Source: Photobacterium profundum SS9
GTDB lineage: Bacteria; Pseudomonadota; Gammaproteobacteria; Enterobacterales; Vibrionaceae
Length of the DNA stretch: 64,000 nucleotides
Direction of reading: 5' to 3'
Assembly (NCBI RefSeq): GCF_000196255.1
Contig: NC_006370.1
Location: 1,022,187 to 1,086,186, forward strand
The position numbers were made by a program, and so were the translations under genes. Position 1 is the stretch's first letter. Each line of letters opens with the position of its first letter. Of the stretch, positions 10,491 to 18,673 are shown one piece after another. Below the pieces are notes generated by a model. It saw only the letters and a list, made by a program, of their open reading frames with translations. It made no database searches and was not told the DNA's origin.

Positions 10491-11620
10491 TGTCTGATTC
10501 TGACGGTCAGGAACGTACCGAAGACGCCACGCCCAGAAAGCTCGAGCAAGCTCGAGAAAAAGGGCAAGTGGCACGTTCCAAAGAATTAGCGTCTGTTGCC
10601 GTATTAGTAATGGGTGCTGTTTCGCTTATATGGTACGGCGAAGGGCTGGGTAAAGCATTAGCTGAAATAATGACACAAATGTTTTCGCTTAGTCGTGAAG
10701 AAATTTACGATTTAAGTCGGTTATTCTCAATTATGCTCACTGCAATATGGAGTGTCGTTTTTCCGCTTGGTTTGGTATTGGTCGTTCTATTTTTAGCGGC
10801 ACTTATTGGCGCTGCTGGCTTAGGCGGTGTTAGCTTTTCTGTTGAGGCGGCAATGCCAAAATTGTCAAAGATGAATCCGATGAGTGGATTTAAACGCATG
10901 TTTGGCATGCAAAGTTGGGTTGAACTCATTAAATCGATTCTGAAGGTTTTGCTGGTTGCGGGTGTTGCAGCTTACTTAATGTATTCAAGCTTGAACGATT
11001 TCCTCTTATTAAGTCTAGAAATTTATCCGTCTAATATATTTCATGCACTTGATATTTTGATGCAATTTATCTTATTGATTTGTTGTTCACTGCTGGTGAT
11101 TGTTGCGATTGATGTGCCATATCAGATTTGGCAGCACAATGAACAATTAAAAATGACCAAGCAAGAAGTGAAAGATGAATACAAAGATACTGAAGGTAAG
11201 CCTGAAGTAAAAGGGCGTATTCGTATGCTTCAGCGTGAAATGGCACAGCGGCGAATGATGGCTGATGTGCCTCAAGCTGATGTTATTATCATCAACCCAG
11301 AGCACTTTTCGGTTGCGCTACGTTATGATCCTAAGCTCGATTCAGCCCCTATCGTTATAGCCAAAGGTGTGGATCATACCGCATTGAAAATCCGAGAAAT
11401 CGCGAATAAGCATAATATCGATATTGTGTCTGCCCCACCGTTGGCGCGTGCTATTTATCATACTACTGAGTTAGAGCAGCATATTCCTGATGGGTTATTT
11501 GTTGCCGTAGCTCAGGTGTTAGCATATATCTTCCAATTGAAGCAATATCGAAAAGGGCAAGGGCAGCGGCCTAAGTTGGCAAAAGACGCGATGACCATCC
11601 CGACGGAACTACGTCATTAA
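10490..11620 (+). CDS. flhB: Flagellar export switch protein FlhB
   Basis: Export-gate protein whose autocleavage allows the change from hook to filament export. 376 residues; ATG at 10490 overlaps the fliR stop (TGATG). The start TEDATPRKLEQAREKGQVARS and four membrane helices are typical. The self-cleavage tetrapeptide is NPEH at residues 269-272, not the common NPTH; the scissile Asn-Pro bond and the His are kept. The cytoplasmic domain ends with a Pro/Arg tail. Last gene of the fliK operon. Confidence 0.97.
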   Translation: MSDSDGQERTEDATPRKLEQAREKGQVARSKELASVAVLVMGAVSLIWYGEGLGKALAEIMTQMFSLSREEIYDLSRLFSIMLTAIWSVVFPLGLVLVVLFLAALIGAAGLGGVSFSVEAAMPKLSKMNPMSGFKRMFGMQSWVELIKSILKVLLVAGVAAYLMYSSLNDFLLLSLEIYPSNIFHALDILMQFILLICCSLLVIVAIDVPYQIWQHNEQLKMTKQEVKDEYKDTEGKPEVKGRIRMLQREMAQRRMMADVPQADVIIINPEHFSVALRYDPKLDSAPIVIAKGVDHTALKIREIANKHNIDIVSAPPLARAIYHTTELEQHIPDGLFVAVAQVLAYIFQLKQYRKGQGQRPKLAKDAMTIPTELRH

Positions 11621-11923
11621 AGGGGGGCTTTGGGGTATATATTTTGGCTATGAACTTAGCTGGAGACTTTGATTGAAAAGTGTGCACTTTAGGACCTTTT
11701 TAACTTACGCTCTAATCTATAATGCTATAAAAAATGGCAAGAATCACAAAATACATTCCTTTTCTAATCGCTTATATAAATATCTGTTAACCTTTATTGG
11801 TGTCAAAAAAATGACCATTATATAGGCATGATTCTTGCTTGGATAGTTATTCTTTCTGGTCGCTCGAATACATTAATTTGAGTCACTATTGTCATGTGTA
11901 CCGTGTTAAAAAATTAAGATTTC
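11621..11923. other. flhB-flhA intergenic region
   Basis: 303 bases without a gene. It separates the fliK-flhB operon from the flhA operon and contains the sigma-54 promoter listed separately. I see no terminator with a clear T run after flhB, so some read-through is possible. Confidence 0.6.
11824..11839 (+). promoter_or_regulatory. Sigma-54 promoter of the flhA operon
   Basis: AGGCATGATTCTTGCT carries GG at 11825-11826 and GC at 11837-11838, the correct 12-base offset for a -24/-12 element, with the TTGCT end intact. It is about 85 bases upstream of flhA. Sigma-54/FlrC control of flhA is known in Vibrio; here it is inferred from the motif. Confidence 0.75.
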
Positions 11924-14020
11924 ATGAAACTATCGCTACCATTTTTGGATAAATTACCGTTATCCCGATTACAGTCTTTGCCTGCCGTAGGCGCACCATT
12001 CATGGTATTGGCAACATTGGCAATGATTATCTTGCCGATGCCTCCAGTGCTATTGGATATGGCATTTTCTTTTAATATCGCGCTATCGTTGGTGGTATTG
12101 CTGGTGACTATTTATACTCGCCGTCCACTCGATTTTGCTGCATTTCCAACTGTATTGTTAATTGCCACTTTATTGCGATTAGCCCTTAACGTTGCCTCGA
12201 CTCGAGTTGTTTTACTCTATGGCCATGAAGGCCCTGATGCGGCAGGGCAAGTGATTGATGCCTTCGGCTCAGTTGTGATAGGCGGAAACTACGCGGTTGG
12301 TTTGGTTGTATTCCTTATTTTGATGATCATTAACTTCATGGTTGTGACGAAAGGTGCTGGGCGTATTTCAGAAGTGAGCGCGCGTTTTACCTTGGATGCT
12401 TTACCCGGTAAACAGATGGCGATAGATGCCGATTTGAATGCAGGGCTAATCGATCAAGATCAAGCACGTACTCGTCGTTTCGAAGTAACAAAAGAAGCGG
12501 ATTTTTACGGTTCTATGGATGGTGCGTCGAAATTTGTAAAAGGTGATGCCATTGCGGGTATCTTGATTCTTTGCATCAATATTATTGGTGGATTGATCAT
12601 TGGTATGGTGCAACATGGCTTACCATTTGGTGACGCGATTGAAATATATAGCTTATTGACCATTGGTGATGGGTTGGTCGCTCAAATACCGTCACTGTTA
12701 TTGTCGATTGGTGCAGCAATGATGGTGACTCGTCAAAATACTGACGAAGACATGGGGGAACAACTGTATTTTCAGTTGTTCAATAATCCGCAAGCGTTGA
12801 TTGTGACGGGCGGTATTTTATTTGTAATGGGTATCGTACCTGGCATGCCGCATATTCCATTCTTGTTATTAGCGGCCATGATCGGTGGTTTCGCTTACTG
12901 GCGGATTAAGAAAGAAAAACGCGATGCGCTTATCGAAAAAGAAGCACCGTCAACAGAACTGGCGTTGCAACCTTCGCAGAAAGATCTCTCATGGGATGAT
13001 GTTCAACCTGTCGATATTGTTGGGCTTGAAGTGGGTTATCGTTTAATTCCTATGGTCGATAAAGAGCAAGGCGGAGAGTTACTTGATCGCGTGAAAGGGG
13101 TGCGTAAAAAATTATCACAAGATTTTGGATTTCTTATTCCTCCCGTACACATTCGCGATAATTTGGAGTTGCCACCGAATAGCTATCGTATCAGCTTGAT
13201 GGGCGTAGCTTGTGGCGAAGCCAATATTCACCCCAATATGGAATTAGCGATTAATCCAGGGCAGGTGTTTGGTACGATTGATGGTGAGACAACCACCGAT
13301 CCTGCGTTTGGATTAGAAGCGGTATGGATAATGGAATCACAGCGCGAGCATGCGCAAGCATTAGGCTATACCGTTGTGGATTCTGCTACGGTATTAGCAA
13401 CACATTTAAGTCAAATATTGACCAATAGTGCATCACAGTTACTCGGACATGAAGAAGTACAAAACTTACTAGAGATGCTAGGTCAATCAACACCGAAACT
13501 GGTTGATGGTTTTGTGCCGGATCAGTTGCCGTTAGGTGCGGTGGTTAAAGTGATGCAAAACTTGCTGAACGAGGCAATTCCTGTCCGCGATATTCGAACA
13601 ATTATTCAGACATTGTCGGAGTATTCATCAAAGAGTCAAGATCCTGACATTCTAACTGCGGCAGTTAGAATTGGACTAAAACGTTTAATCGTACAAGAAA
13701 TCAATGGTATAGAAATTGAGCTGCCTGTGATTACATTGGTTCCAGAGTTGGAACAAATTTTGCATAAAACAATGCAATCTGCTGGTGGTGAATCGTCAGG
13801 TATTGAACCTGGTTTAGCTGAGCGACTTCAACGTTCATTGACTGAAGCAACGCAACAGCAAGAGTTGAAAGGGGAGCCTGCAGTATTACTGACATCTGGT
13901 GTCTTACGTTCAACACTTGCAAAGTTTGTTAAAAATACAATACCAAGCTTGCGCGTGCTGTCTTATCAAGAAGTGCCTGATGAGAAGCAAATACGTATCG
14001 TGAATGCAGTCGGTAATTAA
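11924..14020 (+). CDS. flhA: Flagellar export gate protein FlhA
   Basis: 698 residues. The N-terminal half holds about eight membrane helices with the conserved FHIPEP-type region (around ALPGKQMAIDADLNAGLID), and the C-terminal half is the cytoplasmic nonameric ring domain that docks export chaperones. FlhA couples proton flow to export together with FlhB and FliPQR. First gene behind the second sigma-54 promoter, followed by flhF. Confidence 0.98.
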   Translation: MKLSLPFLDKLPLSRLQSLPAVGAPFMVLATLAMIILPMPPVLLDMAFSFNIALSLVVLLVTIYTRRPLDFAAFPTVLLIATLLRLALNVASTRVVLLYGHEGPDAAGQVIDAFGSVVIGGNYAVGLVVFLILMIINFMVVTKGAGRISEVSARFTLDALPGKQMAIDADLNAGLIDQDQARTRRFEVTKEADFYGSMDGASKFVKGDAIAGILILCINIIGGLIIGMVQHGLPFGDAIEIYSLLTIGDGLVAQIPSLLLSIGAAMMVTRQNTDEDMGEQLYFQLFNNPQALIVTGGILFVMGIVPGMPHIPFLLLAAMIGGFAYWRIKKEKRDALIEKEAPSTELALQPSQKDLSWDDVQPVDIVGLEVGYRLIPMVDKEQGGELLDRVKGVRKKLSQDFGFLIPPVHIRDNLELPPNSYRISLMGVACGEANIHPNMELAINPGQVFGTIDGETTTDPAFGLEAVWIMESQREHAQALGYTVVDSATVLATHLSQILTNSASQLLGHEEVQNLLEMLGQSTPKLVDGFVPDQLPLGAVVKVMQNLLNEAIPVRDIRTIIQTLSEYSSKSQDPDILTAAVRIGLKRLIVQEINGIEIELPVITLVPELEQILHKTMQSAGGESSGIEPGLAERLQRSLTEATQQQELKGEPAVLLTSGVLRSTLAKFVKNTIPSLRVLSYQEVPDEKQIRIVNAVGN

Positions 14021-14124
14021 TCGCTATTTGTGAAGAGCCTTATTGGCTACTTGCTTTGATCGGTTAATTGGATTTGATGGAAATCTCGACTTCGGTTAAA
14101 GCGTGATTTGACGGGAATATAAGA

Positions 14125-15867
14125 GTGAAAATAAAACGATTTTTTGCCAAAGACATGCGAACAGCGCTCAGTGAAGTAAAAGAAGAGCTAGGTGCTGATG
14201 CGGTAATCATGTCCAATAAAAAAGTGACCGGTGGAGTCGAAATTGTTGCTGCCGTTGATACAGATATTGCGAATGAACCACCAAAAGCATCTCAAAACAC
14301 ACGTAATGCTTTGGCTAATCGTCTTGGTCAAGCAAAGCGAAAGCTGGCTGAAGACCAAGTACAGATAAAGCAATCAGCAGCAAGTCGTTTTGCCAGTGTA
14401 TTGCAAAACTATACTGGCGATAAGCCAAAAGATAGCTCGCCAGAAGCTGACTCGTTATCGGCATTACTGAACCGTCAGTCCAAACAGCACGGAGAGCCTT
14501 CAGTACGTCATAGCTACGATCGCTCAAACAACGATAATCGCGGTGGACGTTCGCCTTCGGCGTTACAGGCACAATCACATAATAAGCTTCCTCAAGGGCA
14601 GGGCAATTATCGGAATATGGGCGATGGACGTCGTGCAGCCTCTGATCGTTTCAGTGGCGATCATAGTGATAATCGTCAATCAGGATTCTCTGCTCGTGGT
14701 ATGAATTCAGCTCAACAATCTAAGGCTAATCCATTAGATTTTGGTGACCATCGTCGTCCGTACCCTGCACGCAGTGAACAGCCACAAAATGGACCCCGAC
14801 AGCGCGAGCAAGCATCAGAGTTTGGCCGTGGTAGCCGAGCTGAATCCTCTTTTAGCCATAATAGCTCTCGTCTTAATCAGTCGCGTTTAGACCCATCGCG
14901 TTATGATGCGAAATCGCCACGTTCAAACGATGAAATGGAGACGATGCGTTCAGAAATGTCATCGATCCGCAGTTTGCTTGAGCATCAGCTGTCTGGCTTG
15001 ATGTGGCAAGAAGTCGAACGACGTGAACCAATGCGCGCGATGATGATAAAGCGATTAGAAAAAATGGGTTTATCGTCAGAGCTTGCTGATCAGTTTGCGA
15101 GTTATATTCCAGAAGATGTACCTGCCCATGAAGCATGGCCTGTATTATTGGATTTATTGGCTGATCAAATTATTACGACCAATGATTGTATTTTAGAAAC
15201 GGGTGGCGTGGTCGCTTTATTAGGACCAACAGGTGTTGGTAAAACAACCACCATTGCTAAGCTTGCTGCAAGAGCGGCGATGGATTTCGGTGCCGATGAA
15301 ATTGCGCTGGTTACAACTGATACATACCGTATTGGAGCACATGAACAATTGGCTACTTATGGGCGAATTCTGGGATGTCCGGTAAGAGTTGCTAAAGATG
15401 CTGAAGAACTTGCCGATATACTTCATCAGTTAAGACATCGGCGTTTAGTATTGCTTGATACTGCGGGCATGGGGCAACGAGATATTCGTTTATCAGAGCA
15501 GCTTGATACTTTAATGCAAAACAGTGGCGCACATATTCGCAGCTTCCTTGTTTTGCCTTCAACGGCTCAGCGTCGAGTATTACAAGAAACCATTGAACAT
15601 TTCCGTCGGATACCACTTTCAGGGTGTGTGCTGACAAAGCTGGATGAATCATTAAGTTTAGGTGAGGTAATGTGCGTGACAATACAAAATGCATTACCTA
15701 TTGCTTACTTAGCAGATGGTCAGCGTGTACCCGAAGACATTAAAGTTGCAACAGGTAACTACCTTGTCTCACGCGCTAATGAATTATTAGAACAAGAAAT
15801 TAGTCAGCAATCTCATTTCTGGAGTAGTGATAGTTCAGAGAACAAGGCGGCGGATTATTATGATTGA
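14125..15867 (+). CDS. flhF: Polar flagellum positioning GTPase FlhF
   Basis: SRP-type GTPase that selects the pole and number of flagella. GTG start (MKIKRFFAKDMR). The N-terminal B domain covers roughly residues 1-60, and the NG domain begins near residue 290 with G1 at about residues 366-373 (GPTGVGKT), G3 DTAGMGQRD and TKLDE. Between them is an unusually long basic, Ser/Asn/Gln/Arg-rich, apparently disordered linker (about residues 100-275), making the protein 580 residues, longer than the roughly 500 I expect for Vibrio FlhF. Overlaps flhG by 8 bases. Confidence 0.96.
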   Translation: MKIKRFFAKDMRTALSEVKEELGADAVIMSNKKVTGGVEIVAAVDTDIANEPPKASQNTRNALANRLGQAKRKLAEDQVQIKQSAASRFASVLQNYTGDKPKDSSPEADSLSALLNRQSKQHGEPSVRHSYDRSNNDNRGGRSPSALQAQSHNKLPQGQGNYRNMGDGRRAASDRFSGDHSDNRQSGFSARGMNSAQQSKANPLDFGDHRRPYPARSEQPQNGPRQREQASEFGRGSRAESSFSHNSSRLNQSRLDPSRYDAKSPRSNDEMETMRSEMSSIRSLLEHQLSGLMWQEVERREPMRAMMIKRLEKMGLSSELADQFASYIPEDVPAHEAWPVLLDLLADQIITTNDCILETGGVVALLGPTGVGKTTTIAKLAARAAMDFGADEIALVTTDTYRIGAHEQLATYGRILGCPVRVAKDAEELADILHQLRHRRLVLLDTAGMGQRDIRLSEQLDTLMQNSGAHIRSFLVLPSTAQRRVLQETIEHFRRIPLSGCVLTKLDESLSLGEVMCVTIQNALPIAYLADGQRVPEDIKVATGNYLVSRANELLEQEISQQSHFWSSDSSENKAADYYD

Positions 15868-16747
15868 GAACATGATGCACGATCAAGCAAGCGGCTTGCG
15901 CCGTATGACAAAATTATCATCAACGAAAGTGATTACGGTGACTGGCGGTAAAGGTGGCGTGGGTAAAACTAACGTGACGTTAAGCATGGCTATTTCAATG
16001 GCTCGCCAAGGTAAAAAAGTGATGGTACTTGATGCCGACCTCGGCTTGGCAAACGTTGATGTGATGTTAGGTCTACGTTCTGGGCGAAACTTATCGCATG
16101 TACTTGCCGGGCAGTGTGACTTGAAAGATGTGATTCTTGAAGGTCCGTATGGTGTTAAAATTATTCCCGGCTCATCAGGCACACAAAAAATGGCGGAGTT
16201 ATCTCCGGCACAACATGCAGGCTTGATTCGTGCTTTTGGTAACTTGCAAGATGACATTGATGTGTTACTTGTTGATACTGCCGCTGGTATCTCGGATATG
16301 GTGCTAAGTTTTGCTCGCGCAGCACAAGATGTATTGGTGGTTGTATGTGATGAACCAACCTCGATTACTGACGCGTATGCACTCATCAAAGTATTAAGCC
16401 GTGAATACGATGTTCAGCGTTTTAAAATTGTTGCCAACATGGTGCGAAGCTATCGTGAAGGGCGTGATTTATTCACTAAGTTGACGCGAGTCACTGAACG
16501 TTTTTTAGATGCAAACCTTGAACTTGTTGCTTGTGTGCCTCTAGATGACCGCGTTCGCCAAGCGGTTAAACGGCAGAAGATTGTTGTTGATGCCTTCCCG
16601 CGCAGTCCGGCAGCGTTGGCATTAACGTCATTATCGAATAAAGCGTTGACCTGGCCTGTTCCACATAATCCGGGTGGTCATTTAGAATTCTTTGTTGAAA
16701 GATTACTGGTGAAGCCAACTTCTTCAGAGGTGCCTAGAGGTGAATAA
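15860..16747 (+). CDS. flhG: Flagellar number regulator FlhG (FleN), ParA/MinD-type ATPase
   Basis: Restrains FlhF to keep one polar flagellum. 295 residues from the ATG at 15860 inside the flhF 3' end. The N-terminal activating peptide DQASGLR (residues 8-14), which in the family stimulates FlhF GTPase activity, is present. The deviant Walker A motif is GGKGGVGKTN. The C-terminal amphipathic membrane helix region is short. A longer reading starting 33 bases upstream was rejected because the DQA peptide should be near the N terminus. Confidence 0.96.
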   Translation: MIENMMHDQASGLRRMTKLSSTKVITVTGGKGGVGKTNVTLSMAISMARQGKKVMVLDADLGLANVDVMLGLRSGRNLSHVLAGQCDLKDVILEGPYGVKIIPGSSGTQKMAELSPAQHAGLIRAFGNLQDDIDVLLVDTAAGISDMVLSFARAAQDVLVVVCDEPTSITDAYALIKVLSREYDVQRFKIVANMVRSYREGRDLFTKLTRVTERFLDANLELVACVPLDDRVRQAVKRQKIVVDAFPRSPAALALTSLSNKALTWPVPHNPGGHLEFFVERLLVKPTSSEVPRGE

Positions 16748-17462
16748 AGCGCTTGCTTATGGGCAATATAAAGAAAGCCCGCAAGCATTTATCGAGCGCT
16801 ATTCGTCGCTGGTTAAACGCATTGCGTATCACCTGATGGGAAGGCTTCCGCCTAGCGTACAAGTCGAAGACTTGATTCAATCAGGTATGATTGGTTTGCT
16901 AGAAGCACAGCAAAATTATGATCCAACCAAAGGGGCGAGTTTTGAAACCTTTGCGGGTATTCGTATTCGAGGAGCCATGCTAGATGATATTCGTCGTGGT
17001 GATTGGGTTCCTCGATCTGTGTATAAGAATAACCGACGCATTACCGAGGCCATGGCACAGCTTGAAAATAAGCTAGGTCGCGACCCAACAGATACAGAAA
17101 TTGCCGAACATCTCGAAATGACGCTTGATCAGTACCATCAAGCATTAAATGATGTTAATTGTGGGCGTCTTGTTGGCATGGATGATCTTGGTGTGTCAGA
17201 AGATGCAGTGACAACCGAGGCGTCACGAGAAGAAAATCTTCCCTTTCAGGGTGTTGTAGATGATAATTTCCGCCAATCTTTGGCTGATGCCATTAAAACG
17301 CTCCCTGAAAGAGAGGCTTTGGTTCTATCACTTTATTATGACGAAGAACTTAATCTTAAAGAGATCGGAGTCGTTGTTGGGGTGAGTGAGTCCCGAATTT
17401 GCCAGATTCATAGTCAGGCTATGCAACGTTTGCGCTCTAAGCTAACCGCTTGGGCTGCTTAA
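16740..17462 (+). CDS. fliA: Flagellar sigma factor FliA (sigma-28)
   Basis: RNA polymerase sigma factor for late flagellin and chemotaxis genes. 240 residues with GTG start, overlapping flhG by 8 bases. Region 2 (VEDLIQSGMIGLLEA, FAGIRIRGAMLDDIRRGDW), region 3 and region 4 (LNLKEIGVVVGVSESRICQIHSQA) are all present and collinear. Confidence 0.97.
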   Translation: MNKALAYGQYKESPQAFIERYSSLVKRIAYHLMGRLPPSVQVEDLIQSGMIGLLEAQQNYDPTKGASFETFAGIRIRGAMLDDIRRGDWVPRSVYKNNRRITEAMAQLENKLGRDPTDTEIAEHLEMTLDQYHQALNDVNCGRLVGMDDLGVSEDAVTTEASREENLPFQGVVDDNFRQSLADAIKTLPEREALVLSLYYDEELNLKEIGVVVGVSESRICQIHSQAMQRLRSKLTAWAA

Positions 17463-17525
17463 TACTGTTTAGTATTACTAAATAAAACCTAGATAAAAAA
17501 CACTGTGACCTCAGTGGAGGCAACT

Positions 17526-17909
17526 TTGAACAAAAATATAAAAATCTTAATTGTTGATGACTTTTCGACAATGCGACGTATCGTTAAAAATTTATTACGT
17601 GATCTGGGTTTTAATAATACCCATGAGGCTGATGATGGCTTAACGGCATTACCAATGTTGAAAAAAGGCGATTTTGATTTTGTCGTTACAGATTGGAACA
17701 TGCCTGGTATGCAAGGTATCGATTTACTTAAACACATCCGTGTTGATGAAAAATTGAAGCATCTACCTGTTCTTATGATTACGGCAGAAGCAAAGCGTGA
17801 ACAAATCATAGAAGCGGCACAAGCTGGTGTGAATGGATACATTGTTAAACCATTTACAGCAGCAACGCTAAAAACGAAGTTGGATAAAGTATTCGAGCGG
17901 ATGCAATAA
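17526..17909 (+). CDS. cheY: Chemotaxis response regulator CheY
   Basis: Single receiver domain; when phosphorylated it binds FliM and changes rotation. 127 residues. I choose a TTG start at 17526 because GGAGG lies five bases upstream (17516-17520) and gives [18 protein letters not shown]; an upstream GTG adds seven residues without a ribosome site. Phospho-acceptor Asp is at residue 56 (VVTDWNMPG), with the acidic pair near residues 11-12, and Lys in the VKPF motif. Confidence 0.97.
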   Translation: MNKNIKILIVDDFSTMRRIVKNLLRDLGFNNTHEADDGLTALPMLKKGDFDFVVTDWNMPGMQGIDLLKHIRVDEKLKHLPVLMITAEAKREQIIEAAQAGVNGYIVKPFTAATLKTKLDKVFERMQ

Positions 17910-17947
17910 TCACTTTTGATTGAGCGTAAAAGGCAAGGGTAATAATA

Positions 17948-18664
17948 ATGATTTCACTCGAACAGGCAAAACAGCTTGTTAGCTTACTGGAAGATGGTAA
18001 GCAAGCTGAAGCCAACTTACTTGTGCAGACTGTCGTTTCTGATTCACAGGAACCGATGTTTGCAGAGGTGGGTAAAATAACCCGTCAATTACATGATTCG
18101 CTCGCAAACTTTCGCCTTGATCCTCGTATCAACGATTTAGCTAAAACTGAAATACCTGATGCCCGCGATCGTCTTTCTTATGTGATCGATAAAACGGAAG
18201 CGGCAGCGAACAAAACGATGGATGCGGTCGAAAGTGCTTTACCTATTGCTGATAAACTTCACGAGACATTGCTTCAAGTTCACCCCCAGTGGAAGCGCTT
18301 AATGGCAGGCAAAATTGAACTCTCAGAGTTCAAAACAATGTGCCACGACATTGATCATCTGTTGGTACAGGTTGAAGGTGATAGCGGTGAACTTCGCAAT
18401 CAATTGACAGAAATAATGATGGCACAGGACTTTCAAGACCTTACCGGACAAATTATTCGTCGTGTGATTGAGTTAGTACATGAAGTTGAAGATCGATTGG
18501 TTGATATTCTTAAAGCGTTTGGCATGGAACAAGACGATAGAGCAGAAACCCTCACGGTAGCAGCGCTGACCCCTGAAGGTCCAATTGTTAATGCAGAAGA
18601 GCGTGAAGATGTTATGTCTACGCAAGATGATGTTGACGATTTGCTATCAAGTCTTGGATTTTAG
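17948..18664 (+). CDS. cheZ: Chemotaxis CheY-phosphate phosphatase CheZ
   Basis: 238 residues, long helical hairpin. The catalytic region MAQDFQDLTGQIIRRVIELV holds the Asp-Gln pair used to dephosphorylate CheY. The C-terminal DVDDLLSSLGF is the CheY-docking helix. It lies between cheY and cheA with short gaps. Confidence 0.97.
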   Translation: MISLEQAKQLVSLLEDGKQAEANLLVQTVVSDSQEPMFAEVGKITRQLHDSLANFRLDPRINDLAKTEIPDARDRLSYVIDKTEAAANKTMDAVESALPIADKLHETLLQVHPQWKRLMAGKIELSEFKTMCHDIDHLLVQVEGDSGELRNQLTEIMMAQDFQDLTGQIIRRVIELVHEVEDRLVDILKAFGMEQDDRAETLTVAALTPEGPIVNAEEREDVMSTQDDVDDLLSSLGF

Positions 18665-18673
18665 GGGAAAAAT

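Noticed and set aside
15883..16389. A 168-codon minus-strand frame inside flhG
   Set aside because: Antisense shadow; composition follows the codon pattern of flhG.
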